Shown: positions 7,036 through 13,406 of the stretch, piece by piece
Numbering within the stretch: the stretch's first letter is position 1
Layout: the number at the start of each line of letters is the position of its first letter
Assembly (NCBI GenBank): GCA_017939025.1
Contig: JAGBAI010000121.1
Coordinates: 1 to 35,531, forward strand
Direction of reading: 5' to 3'
DNA length: 35,531 bases
Source of the DNA: Oscillospiraceae bacterium
GTDB lineage: Bacteria > Bacillota_A > Clostridia > Oscillospirales > Oscillospiraceae
Position numbers and translations under genes: made by a program
The notes under the pieces: generated by a model
Database searches by the model: none
What the model saw: only the letters and a program-made list of their open reading frames with translations
What the model was told of the DNA's origin: nothing

Positions 7036-7073
7036 AAGAAAAAAGAAAACGGAGCCTGTATGAACAGACTCCG
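7036..7073 (-). terminator. Terminator of the 76-residue protein gene
   Basis: The stem CGGAG-A-C TGT paired with ACAG-G-CTCCG (arms 7050-7059 and 7064-7073, one mismatch) is followed on the minus strand by TTTTCTTTTTTC. It separates the small gene from the znu operon. The TTGACA just after the T-run (plus TGTCAA at 7033-7038) might contribute to the znuA promoter. Confidence 0.85.
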
Positions 7074-7090
7074 CCTCATATGTATGCAGA

Positions 7091-7321
7091 TTAGTGGTTC
7101 TCTTTCCACTCCTTGACCTTGGTCTTAGCCAGTCTCTGGATGTCCTCGGTGGGGTAGATGGAAGCCTCGCCGCCGACACCGTAGATGAAGTACAGGCCCT
7201 CGGGAGTCTGGAACAGAGTCTCCTCGTAACCGGCAGGATCGCCGAAGGAACCGACAGTGTGCTTCTGGATCAGAGTAGCGGTTTCAGTGTCATACTCCTT
7301 CTTGCAGATGATCTTCTTCAT
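7091..7321 (-). CDS. Small conserved protein of the KKII-YDTETA family
   Basis: A 76-residue cytoplasmic protein with the pattern MKKIICKKEYDTETATLI, a GYEETLFQTPEGLYFIYGVG beta-hairpin region and a basic C-terminal helix (AKTKVKEWKENH). I recognise this arrangement (KKII..YDT.TA...EETL....G.FFLYGEGG) from small uncharacterised proteins that are widespread in Firmicutes, often on mobile elements. Function is unknown. AAAGGAGG precedes the ATG at good spacing, a promoter lies at 7363-7390 and a terminator follows, so it is a single-gene transcription unit. Confidence 0.85.
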   Translation of the reverse strand: MKKIICKKEYDTETATLIQKHTVGSFGDPAGYEETLFQTPEGLYFIYGVGGEASIYPTEDIQRLAKTKVKEWKENH

Positions 7322-7362
7322 GGAATGAACCTCCTTTCGTAATGTTCGTTGCGTATACGGCT

Positions 7363-7390
7363 ATTATACATATTTTTCTTAGGAAATCAA
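7363..7390 (-). promoter_or_regulatory. Promoter of the 76-residue protein gene
   Basis: Minus strand TTGATT (7385-7390), 16-base spacer, TATAAT (7363-7368). The expected start is about 35 bases upstream of the ATG. Confidence 0.6.
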
Positions 7391-7514
7391 GGGGTAAACA
7401 AGAAAAGTTAGAACATTTTGAGAAAAATTGGATGAACTCTCAATATTGTCCGGATCAGAAAACCTTTTCGTATGTGCATGTTGCACAAATAATATTGCTG
7501 TTTTTCCGGAAATT

Positions 7515-7549
7515 ACCATCTTGAACATAAGGGAACATGATGGTATCAT
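7515..7549 (+). promoter_or_regulatory. GNAT gene promoter with overlapping inverted repeat
   Basis: TTGAAC (7521-7526), 17-base spacer and TATCAT (7544-7549), with TGG just before the -10. An imperfect inverted repeat ACCATCTTG (7515-7523) / CATGATGGT (7536-7544, one mismatch) brackets the spacer and touches both promoter elements, as an operator would. Confidence 0.6.
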
Positions 7550-7571
7550 AAAAGAGAATGGAGTGAATTTT

Positions 7572-8216
7572 ATGCGTGATTTTCCGATTTTTACAACCGA
7601 ATACGGGGTATCCAGCCTAATTCTAAAGGAGATTCCTTACAAAAATGAGGCGTTTATCCGTATCCGGGATGTTCAGCCGGGTTTTTTTGAGGAGCACTTA
7701 CACGAATGTGCCTCTTTTTGCCGGATGGCTGGGGCAGAGCATGTTTTCGCGGCAGATCATGAGAAACTGGCGGCCTATCCGCTCCATGCCTCGATTCTGG
7801 AAATGCGGGGGCAGGCCTGGGTTGATTCTGCAAAAATGAAGAATCTGTTCCCGGTAACGGAGGCAACGGTTGACCAATGGCGTCAACTGCATAATGAGCG
7901 GCTGCGTAAAGTGGATTGCGCGACTACACTGACTTCCAAAGAGGAAGGGGAGATCCTTTCCTCCGGCGGGGCCTACTTTGTCCATGATAATGGAGATCTG
8001 CTGGGAATCGGCTGGATCCAGGATCCGCAGCTGAAAACTGTGGCAGCTGTGAAACCTGGTGCAGGGGAGGCGGTAATGCACACGCTGATGTCCCTGCTGG
8101 AAGGGGAACAGATGACTCTGGAAGTGGCCTCCACTAACGGGAAGGCCATCCGGTTGTATGAAAAGCTGGGCTTTCTGGTAACAGCGGAAAAGACCCGGTG
8201 GTATGCCATCAAATAG
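7572..8216 (+). CDS. GNAT-family N-acetyltransferase
   Basis: A 214-residue protein whose C-terminal half has the GNAT fold: a short substrate strand region (SSGGAYFVHDNGDLLGIGWI, about residues 136-155), the strand TVAAVKPGAGEAVMHTLMSL in the position of the acetyl-CoA pyrophosphate loop, and the closing motif LEVASTNGKAIRLYEKLGF that is typical for GNATs. The N-terminal half (FFEEHLHECASFCRMAGAEH, HASILEMRG) resembles a degenerate first GNAT copy, so this may be a pseudo-tandem protein. The canonical Q/RxxGxG/A loop is weak (KPGAGEAV). GGAG lies eight bases before ATG 7572; the longer in-frame ORF from 7428 runs through the promoter and is rejected. Substrate unknown. Confidence 0.8.
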   Translation: MRDFPIFTTEYGVSSLILKEIPYKNEAFIRIRDVQPGFFEEHLHECASFCRMAGAEHVFAADHEKLAAYPLHASILEMRGQAWVDSAKMKNLFPVTEATVDQWRQLHNERLRKVDCATTLTSKEEGEILSSGGAYFVHDNGDLLGIGWIQDPQLKTVAAVKPGAGEAVMHTLMSLLEGEQMTLEVASTNGKAIRLYEKLGFLVTAEKTRWYAIK

Positions 8217-8271
8217 TTGGCATTGTTGCACAAATTAAGAGAAATTAATTTGTAATGTAAAGAAAAAAGCC

Positions 8272-8300
8272 TTGACATCCGGCGGGGCCTATGCTATAAT
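8272..8300 (+). promoter_or_regulatory. Consensus promoter of the ylxM-ffh operon
   Basis: TTGACA (8272-8277), 17-base spacer, TATAAT (8295-8300), with TGC before the -10: a perfect sigma-A promoter with an extended -10. The predicted start is near 8307, giving a leader of about 38 nt. Confidence 0.92.
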
Positions 8301-8303
8301 GCC

Positions 8304-8338
8304 CAAGGTTCAAGGGAAATACCTTGACACCAAGGAGG
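8304..8338 (+). promoter_or_regulatory. Competing short hairpins over the ylxM ribosome binding site
   Basis: CAAGG occurs at 8304, 8311 and 8331, and its only complement CCTTG lies at 8322-8326. CCTTG can pair upstream (8311-8315, 6-base loop) or downstream (8331-8335, ACAC loop). The downstream pairing covers the AAGGAGG SD at 8332-8338, so the two folds are mutually exclusive. Stems of 5 bp are short, so the effect may be small. Confidence 0.4.
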
Positions 8339-8344
8339 CCAACG

Positions 8345-8689
8345 ATGAGCGCATGGGAACTTGCAATACTGTTTGATACCTACGGCGATATGCTGACGGA
8401 GAAACAACGGGATTGTTTTGATATGCGCTACAATCAGGATCTGTCTCTGGGCGAGATCGCTCAGGAGCTGGGTATCAGCCGCCAGGCGGTGAATGACAGC
8501 TTGACCCGGACAGAGGCGCTCCTGCGTCGGATGGAAGAGAATATCGGAAGTGTCAAACGGGATATGCTTACCCGCAGGGCAGTTCAGGAGATCCTGGACG
8601 CTGCGTCCGTACTTGACACCTCTTCCGATCCGGCGATCCAAGACGCTGTGCAGCGAATCATAGCTGCTGTTCATACATTAAAGGAGTAA
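8345..8689 (+). CDS. ylxM: YlxM family DNA-binding protein (SRP operon)
   Basis: A 114-residue sigma-factor-like HTH protein. The N-terminal half contains LFDTYGDMLTEKQRDCFDMR and the helix-turn-helix LSLGEIAQELGISRQAVNDS, as in YlxM/p13, which is encoded directly before ffh in most Firmicutes and Mollicutes. Its role is thought to be in SRP-related regulation or ATP hydrolysis by the SRP pathway; it is not well defined. AAGGAGG is six bases before the ATG 8345. A longer reading from TTG 8324 starts inside the leader and is not needed. The stop is four bases before the ffh ATG, so the two are co-transcribed from 8272-8300. Confidence 0.95.
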   Translation: MSAWELAILFDTYGDMLTEKQRDCFDMRYNQDLSLGEIAQELGISRQAVNDSLTRTEALLRRMEENIGSVKRDMLTRRAVQEILDAASVLDTSSDPAIQDAVQRIIAAVHTLKE

Positions 8690-8692
8690 GTT

Positions 8693-10045
8693 ATGGCATT
8701 TGAAGGCTTAACTGAAAAAATCAATTCCACCTTCAAAAAGCTTCGCGGTAAGGGCCGTCTGAAGGAAGCTGATGTAAAGGAAGCGATGCGGGAGATCCGC
8801 ATGGCCTTGTTGGAGGCAGATGTCAGCTATAAGGTGGTAAAGGATTTTACGAAGGGTGTTACTGCCCGGTGCTTGGAGACAGAGGTTCTGGAATCTCTGA
8901 CCCCGGCCCAGATGATCGTCAAGATCGTCAACGAAGAGCTGTGCAAGCTCATGGGCAGCGATACCAAGCACATCACCATCAATCCCAATGGGCCTACGGT
9001 AGTTATGCTGGTGGGCCTGCAGGGTGCCGGTAAAACCACCAATGGTTCCAAGCTGGCTGGTTTGCAAAAGCGCCAGGGCCGAAATCCTCTGCTGGTGGCC
9101 TGTGACATCTACCGTCCCGCTGCAATCCAGCAGTTGAAGGTCTGCGGCGAGAAGCTGGGGATCCCCGTCTTTGAAAAGGGAACCCAGGATCCTGTGCAGA
9201 CTGCCAAGGAAGCAGTTCTCTATGCCCGTCAGCGCGGTCACGATATGGTGTTTCTGGATACCGCCGGCCGTCTGCATGTGGACGAGGCTCTGATGAACGA
9301 GCTGAAGAACATCAAGGCCACCGTCAAGCCCGATGAGATCATGCTGGTCATCGACGCCATGACCGGTCAGGACGCAGTCAATGCAGCTCAGAGCTTCAAC
9401 GAATGGCTGGACATCGACTCCGTCATGCTCTCCAAGCTGGACGGCGATGCCAGAGGCGGTGCGGCCCTGTCTGTCAAGGCCATCACCGGCAAGCCCATCA
9501 AGTTCGCCGGTATCGGCGAAAAGCTGGAGGATATCGAGCCCTTCCATCCCGATCGGATGGCGAACCGGATTCTGGGTATGGGCGATATGCTTTCCCTCAT
9601 TGAAAAGGCAGAAAAGGCTTTTGATGCCCAAAAGGCCGCACAGATGGAGGAGAAGCTCAAGACCAATAAGTTCACCCTCCAGGACTTCTACGACCAGATG
9701 GTGCAGATGAAGTCCATGGGCTCCATGGAGGAGATCCTGGCCCAGATGCCCGGCGGCGCAAACATGAAGAATGTAAAGCTGGACGAGAAGGCCATGGCAC
9801 ACACGGAAGCAATTATTCTTTCCATGACCCCAAGAGAGCGGGAGAAGCCTGAGATCATCGGTGCCAGCCGGAAAAAGCGTATCGCTGCCGGTGCCGGCGT
9901 GAAGGTGGAGGAAGTGAATAAATTGCTGAAGTCCTTTGAACAGATGCGCAAGCTCATCAAGCAGTTCTCTTCTCCCGGCATGACCAAGAAGATGAAGCGC
10001 ATGGGCCGCATGGGCGGCTTCGGCGGAGGCTTCCCGGGCCTTTAA
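8693..10045 (+). CDS. ffh: Signal recognition particle protein Ffh (SRP54)
   Basis: GTPase of the signal recognition particle that binds signal peptides and 4.5S/6S RNA and targets ribosomes to FtsY. At 450 residues it is a normal length. An N domain (about 1-95, with IRMALLEADVSYKVVKDF) is followed by the G domain: P-loop GLQGAGKTTNGSKLAG (about 107-122), DIYRPAAIQQLK, DTAGRLHVDEALM, SKLDGDARGGAALS and KFAGIGEKLEDIEPF. The M domain (about 300-450) includes RKKRIAAGAGVKVEEVNKLL and the methionine-rich tail KKMKRMGRMGGFGGG. It is essential in most bacteria and sits in the conserved ylxM-ffh-rpsP order. Confidence 0.99.
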   Translation: MAFEGLTEKINSTFKKLRGKGRLKEADVKEAMREIRMALLEADVSYKVVKDFTKGVTARCLETEVLESLTPAQMIVKIVNEELCKLMGSDTKHITINPNGPTVVMLVGLQGAGKTTNGSKLAGLQKRQGRNPLLVACDIYRPAAIQQLKVCGEKLGIPVFEKGTQDPVQTAKEAVLYARQRGHDMVFLDTAGRLHVDEALMNELKNIKATVKPDEIMLVIDAMTGQDAVNAAQSFNEWLDIDSVMLSKLDGDARGGAALSVKAITGKPIKFAGIGEKLEDIEPFHPDRMANRILGMGDMLSLIEKAEKAFDAQKAAQMEEKLKTNKFTLQDFYDQMVQMKSMGSMEEILAQMPGGANMKNVKLDEKAMAHTEAIILSMTPREREKPEIIGASRKKRIAAGAGVKVEEVNKLLKSFEQMRKLIKQFSSPGMTKKMKRMGRMGGFGGGFPGL

Positions 10046-10114
10046 TTTGGTTCGCTGAAAGCAAATTGCTTTGCGATATAGATTTATTAGATTATTTATG
10101 GAGGTGAAACTCTC

Positions 10115-10354
10115 ATGGTTAAGATCAGACTGAGAAGAATGGGTGCTAAGAAGGCTCCTTACTACCGTATCGTTGTTGCTGACGCTCGTTCTCCCCGTGA
10201 CGGCCGCTGCATCGAGGAGATTGGCACTTACAATCCCCTGACCCAGCCCGCTACCGTTACTGTTGATGTCGAGAAGGCTCAGAACTGGATCAAGAACGGC
10301 GCTCAGCCCACCGACACCGTTCGTGGCCTGCTGAAGAACGCTGGCGTTCTGTAA
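10115..10354 (+). CDS. rpsP: 30S ribosomal protein S16
   Basis: Small-subunit protein S16, 79 residues, slightly short for the family (80-90). Signatures: [40 protein letters not shown] and a C-terminal [25 protein letters not shown] lies at a normal distance from the ATG. Codon use is strongly biased to the CGT/CTG/AAG set, as expected for a highly expressed gene. It follows ffh after 69 bases with no terminator. Confidence 0.98.
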   Translation: MVKIRLRRMGAKKAPYYRIVVADARSPRDGRCIEEIGTYNPLTQPATVTVDVEKAQNWIKNGAQPTDTVRGLLKNAGVL

Positions 10355-10377
10355 GAACACCGAAGGAGATTCCCACA

Positions 10378-10608
10378 ATGAAAGAACTTTTGCTGTATAT
10401 GGCAAAAAATCTGGTGGATGATCCTGAGGCAGTCACCGTTACCGAAATCGATGATGAGGACGGCAAGGTGCTGGAGCTGCGTGTTGCAGAAGGCGACATG
10501 GGCAAGGTGATCGGCCGCCAGGGACGGATCGCCAAGGAAATCCGTACCATTATTAAGACTGTTGCCCAGCGCACTGGCGAAAAGGTCACGGTCGAAATCG
10601 TGGATTAA
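10378..10608 (+). CDS. khpA: KH-domain RNA-binding protein KhpA (YlqC)
   Basis: A 76-residue single KH-domain protein with the GxxG loop in MGKVIGRQGRIAKEIRTIIK, N-terminal segment MKELLLYMAKNLVDDPEAV and C-terminal RTGEKVTVEIVD. KhpA, usually with KhpB/Jag, binds RNA and influences cell division and elongation in Gram-positives. It occupies its classical place between rpsP and rimM. AAGGAG precedes the ATG, and a compact terminator-like hairpin follows the stop. Confidence 0.97.
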   Translation: MKELLLYMAKNLVDDPEAVTVTEIDDEDGKVLELRVAEGDMGKVIGRQGRIAKEIRTIIKTVAQRTGEKVTVEIVD

Positions 10609-10614
10609 GCGATG

Positions 10615-10645
10615 ATGCGTGGCGTTAGCCACGCATTTTTCGTTC
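10615..10645 (+). terminator. Terminator-like hairpin after khpA
   Basis: The stem ATGCGTGGC (10615-10623), loop GTTA, GCCACGCAT (10628-10636) is followed by four more T residues, then CG. A short T-run inside a conserved operon suggests partial termination that lowers expression of the genes downstream of khpA. Confidence 0.7.
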
Positions 10646-10666
10646 CTATTGACACAGGAGGTCATT

Positions 10667-11062
10667 ATGGATGCCATCTGGACAAAAATGTATGAGGCTG
10701 CAAAGGCTGTGCAAAACGGCAGGAAGGTTTCAAACTATGTAGAAGCCGGATGGGTTGCGGCAGCGGTTCTGTCAGAAAGTGGCAGGATTTACACAGGTGT
10801 CTGTGTGGATACTTGCAGCACATTGGGTATCTGCGCTGAGCGCAATGCCATTTTTAATATGCTGACCAACGGTGAGGATACACTCACAAAAGTGCTGGCA
10901 ATTATGTCTGATGGTTCTGTGGGCGCTCCCTGTGGCGCTTGCCGGGAACTGATGGTTCAGCTGATGCCGGGTCGGTATCAAGATGTGGAAGTGCTGCTGG
11001 ATTATAATACTGGGAAAACTATCACCTTGGGGGAATTGACACCTCAATGGTGGATCAAATAA
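10667..11062 (+). CDS. Cytidine deaminase family protein
   Basis: Zinc-dependent deaminase fold, 131 residues. Zinc ligands are C57 (in CAE; E59 is the proton shuttle) and C89/C92 (PCGACRE). The overall pattern, with FVAAA-like VAAAVLSESGRIYTGVCVDT and CSTLGICAERNAIFNMLTNG, matches cytidine/blasticidin-S deaminases more than tRNA or dCMP deaminases. Substrate could be free (deoxy)cytidine or another pyrimidine-like compound. The true start is the ATG at 10667, 7 bases after GGAGG; an ORF from 10619 starts inside the hairpin. It sits between khpA and rimM, which are normally adjacent, so it is an insertion into a conserved operon. Confidence 0.9.
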   Translation: MDAIWTKMYEAAKAVQNGRKVSNYVEAGWVAAAVLSESGRIYTGVCVDTCSTLGICAERNAIFNMLTNGEDTLTKVLAIMSDGSVGAPCGACRELMVQLMPGRYQDVEVLLDYNTGKTITLGELTPQWWIK

Positions 11063-11074
11063 AAGGAGAAAGCT

Positions 11075-11566
11075 ATGAGACTCCAATTTATCGAAGCCGG
11101 TGAAATTGTTACCACTCACGGTGTCCGTGGTGAAGTGAAAGTGCTGTGCTGGCTTGACGATCCGGAAATGCTGTGCGAGTTTGACCGCTGCCGCATTGCC
11201 GGTAAGGAATATACTATGGATCAGGTCCGGGTTCAGAAGACCTGCAATCTGGTGAAATTAAAGGGTATCGATACCATGGAAGCTGCTCAGGCCATGCGGG
11301 GCAAGGTGATCGAACTGTACCGGGAAGATATCGACGAAGAAGTGATCTTCGCTGCCGAACTCATCGGTATGGAGGTCTACGCTGAGAACAAGCTGATTGG
11401 CAGGATCAAAGAGGTGCTGGATTATCCCGGAAACTCTGTATATGTGGTCAAGGGAGAATTTGAATATATGATTCCTGCGGTGAAGCATTTTATTCTTAAC
11501 ACGGATATGGAAGCCAACCGCATGGATGTGAAGCTGATTGAGGGTATGCGCAGCGATGAGAATTGA
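11075..11566 (+). CDS. rimM: Ribosome maturation factor RimM
   Basis: 16S rRNA processing factor that binds S19 and assists assembly of the 30S head. The 163 residues contain GEIVTTHGVRGEVKVLCWLD (N-terminal RimM barrel) and the PRC-barrel half LIGMEVYAENKLIGRIKEVL, with DYPGNSVYVVKGEFEYMIPA and a C-terminal LIEGM. AAAAGGAG precedes the ATG. Its stop overlaps the trmD start by 11 bases. Confidence 0.97.
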   Translation: MRLQFIEAGEIVTTHGVRGEVKVLCWLDDPEMLCEFDRCRIAGKEYTMDQVRVQKTCNLVKLKGIDTMEAAQAMRGKVIELYREDIDEEVIFAAELIGMEVYAENKLIGRIKEVLDYPGNSVYVVKGEFEYMIPAVKHFILNTDMEANRMDVKLIEGMRSDEN

Positions 11567-12299
11567 TATTCTGACTCTGTTCCCGGAGACGCTGGGGGAT
11601 GTGCTGTCCGAAAGCATTCTGGGCCGGGCACAGGAGCGGGGATTTATTTCCATTGGTACCCACCAGATCCGGGACTATACTGCCAACAAACAGAATCAGG
11701 TGGACGATTATCCCTACGGCGGTGGCCGGGGGGCAGTGATGACGGCGGATCCGCTGTACCGATGCTGGGAAGCTGTTTGTGACGAAGCCGGTGGCCCGGT
11801 GCATACTATTTATATGTCTCCCTGTGGGCATACCTTTAAGCAGGCAGATGCTATCCGGCTGAGCAAGCTGGATAATATTATCATTGTCTGTGGCCATTAT
11901 GAGGGAATCGACCAGCGATTCATTGATGAATGCGTAGACGAGGAGATTTCTCTGGGTGACTTTGTACTCACCGGCGGAGAGATAGCAGCTATGGCTGTGA
12001 CAGATGCAGTTTGCCGTATGGTTCCCGGCGTATTGGCGGATCCGGAGTGCTTTGAGGACGAAAGTCATTATAACGGCCTTCTGGAATATCCTCAGTATAC
12101 CCGTCCTGCTGTCTGGCATGGCCGGGAAATTCCCGCCATTCTTACTTCCGGCAACCATGAAAAGGTTCGTCAGTGGCGTCGGAAACAGGCCCTGCGGCGT
12201 ACCCGGGAACGGCGTCCGGATATGTACGAAAAGCTGGATCTTTCCTCCAAGCAGGATAAAAAACTTCTGAAGGAAATGGAAGCGGAAGATTCGGAATAA
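11556..12299 (+). CDS. trmD: tRNA (guanine37-N1)-methyltransferase TrmD
   Basis: SPOUT-class methyltransferase making m1G37, which prevents frameshifting. The 247 residues show MRIDILTLFPETL at the start, YPYGGGRGAVMTADPLY, the trefoil-knot region IYMSPCGHTFKQADA and IVCGHYEGIDQRFIDECVDE, then SLGDFVLTGGEIAAMAVTDA and the C-terminal NHEKVRQWRRKQALRRT. ATG 11556 (MRIDILTLFPE) is the family start, and the upstream in-frame ATG at 11538 is not supported. rplS, which usually follows trmD in Firmicutes, is absent; a terminator closes the operon. Confidence 0.98.
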   Translation: MRIDILTLFPETLGDVLSESILGRAQERGFISIGTHQIRDYTANKQNQVDDYPYGGGRGAVMTADPLYRCWEAVCDEAGGPVHTIYMSPCGHTFKQADAIRLSKLDNIIIVCGHYEGIDQRFIDECVDEEISLGDFVLTGGEIAAMAVTDAVCRMVPGVLADPECFEDESHYNGLLEYPQYTRPAVWHGREIPAILTSGNHEKVRQWRRKQALRRTRERRPDMYEKLDLSSKQDKKLLKEMEAEDSE

Positions 12300-12327
12300 T
12301 AATGGATAATTCGATTTGAAAAAGTAT

Positions 12328-12366
12328 AAAAAAGCTGTCATTGTTTTGTGCAATGACAGCTTTTTT
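12328..12366 (+). terminator. Terminator of the ffh-trmD operon
   Basis: A perfect 16-bp stem AAAAAAGCTGTCATTG (12328-12343) and its complement (12351-12366), loop TTTTGTG, ending in six T residues. Confidence 0.93.
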
Positions 12367-12417
12367 GGTGGGCGAAGGAGTCTATTCGTGCTATAATCAT
12401 AATAAGGAGGGATCCAT

Positions 12418-13131
12418 ATGGACAAAATTGAAATTTTAAAGCGCTGGATATCGGAAAGCAGCCGCATTGTATTCTTCGGAGGTGCCGGCGTAAGCACTGA
12501 ATCTGGAATTCCTGATTTCCGCAGTGTGGATGGTCTGTATAATCAGAAGTTTGAATATCCGCCGGAAACTATCATCAGTCATACTTTCTATGAGCGGAAA
12601 CCAGAGTATTTCTTCCGGTTCTACCGGGAAAAGATGCTTCCCCTGGGTTTTGAACCCAATATTACCCATAAGGTTCTGGCGGAATGGGAGCAGGCGGGGA
12701 AACTCTCTGCTGTTGTGACTCAGAATATTGATGGACTGCATCAGAAGGCAGGCAGTAAAAATGTACTGGAGCTTCATGGCAGTGTCCTTCGCAATTACTG
12801 CACCCGGTGCCACAAGTTTCACGAGGCGGAATTTATCCGGGACAGCAAAGGTGTACCCAGATGCAGCTGCGGCGGCATTGTCAAGCCAGATGTGGTGCTG
12901 TATGAGGAGGGGTTGGATCAGGATACCATTGAGATGAGTGTCCGGGCGATTTACAACGCGGATCTTCTTATCGTGGCGGGTACCAGTCTGACGGTTTATC
13001 CGGCGGCCGGACTGATCGACTATTACCGGGGCAACCGACTGGTACTGATCAACCGGGATGCCACACCAAAAGATGAAATGGCGGATCTGGTACTTCACGA
13101 AAGTTTGGGCGATGTGTTCTCAAAATTATAA
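12418..13131 (+). CDS. Sir2-family NAD-dependent protein deacylase
   Basis: Sirtuin, 237 residues. NAD-binding motif FFGGAGVSTESGIPDFRS (19-36), TQNIDGLHQKAGS (101-113) and the catalytic histidine H120 in LELHGS. The zinc-binding cysteines are C128/C131 and C149/C151. Also typical are VKPDVVLYEEGL and VAGTSLTVYPAAGLIDYYRG. It removes acyl groups from lysines, giving O-acyl-ADP-ribose and nicotinamide. The second zinc pair is CxC, slightly tighter than the usual CxxC. The gene follows GGAGG, and an extended -10 TGCTATAAT (12389-12397) lies just upstream, so it is likely its own unit between two terminators. Confidence 0.95.
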   Translation: MDKIEILKRWISESSRIVFFGGAGVSTESGIPDFRSVDGLYNQKFEYPPETIISHTFYERKPEYFFRFYREKMLPLGFEPNITHKVLAEWEQAGKLSAVVTQNIDGLHQKAGSKNVLELHGSVLRNYCTRCHKFHEAEFIRDSKGVPRCSCGGIVKPDVVLYEEGLDQDTIEMSVRAIYNADLLIVAGTSLTVYPAAGLIDYYRGNRLVLINRDATPKDEMADLVLHESLGDVFSKL

Positions 13132-13135
13132 AAGG

Positions 13136-13165
13136 TAAGGGCGGGAACTGTTCCCGCCCTTAATT
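13136..13165. terminator. Convergent terminator between sir2 and the zinc-ribbon gene
   Basis: A 12-bp perfect stem (TAAGGGCGGGAA 13136-13147, TTCCCGCCCTTA 13151-13162) with a 3-base loop. The right arm contains the stop codon of the minus-strand gene. T-runs are short on both sides, so strength is uncertain. Confidence 0.6.
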
Positions 13166-13402
13166 CATGTCTTCAATTTCAAAAATACCGACGATTTTGT
13201 TGCAGCTTTGACAAAAATACGCATTGGGGATCCGTGTTTGATTCAGAAGGACGCTGGATTTTCCGATGGGCTTACCATTGGTATAAATGATCCGCTTCCA
13301 TGTTTTCTTCTCAAACTCAGACAGGGGATGCCACATGGCAGTGACACCACCAGTGACGATGCCGCCTTTTTCCATTTCCGCACTGCAAAGGGGACATTTC
13401 AT
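13160..13402 (-). CDS. Small zinc-ribbon protein (DUF6487-like)
   Basis: An 80-residue protein with two knuckles, CPLC (residues 3-6) and CQSC (64-67), that would bind one zinc. The pattern MKCPLCSAEMEKGGIVTG ... PNAYFCQSCNKIVGIFEIED resembles DUF6487-type ribbons, often found beside membrane or stress genes. It starts four bases after the ThrE-like gene's stop and is thus the third gene of the hxlR unit. Function unknown; the ribbon assignment itself is fairly firm. Confidence 0.85.
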   Translation of the reverse strand: MKCPLCSAEMEKGGIVTGGVTAMWHPLSEFEKKTWKRIIYTNGKPIGKSSVLLNQTRIPNAYFCQSCNKIVGIFEIEDMN

Positions 13403-13406
13403 AGTG

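Noticed and set aside
7428..7571. N-terminal extension of the GNAT protein
   Set aside because: It would be translated through the promoter elements and has no SD, while ATG 7572 has GGAG at eight bases.
8708..10405. 565-codon open frame on the minus strand opposite ffh
   Set aside because: It is the antisense of ffh, rpsP and khpA. Its open length comes from the codon bias of those genes, and it has no ribosome binding site or family signature.
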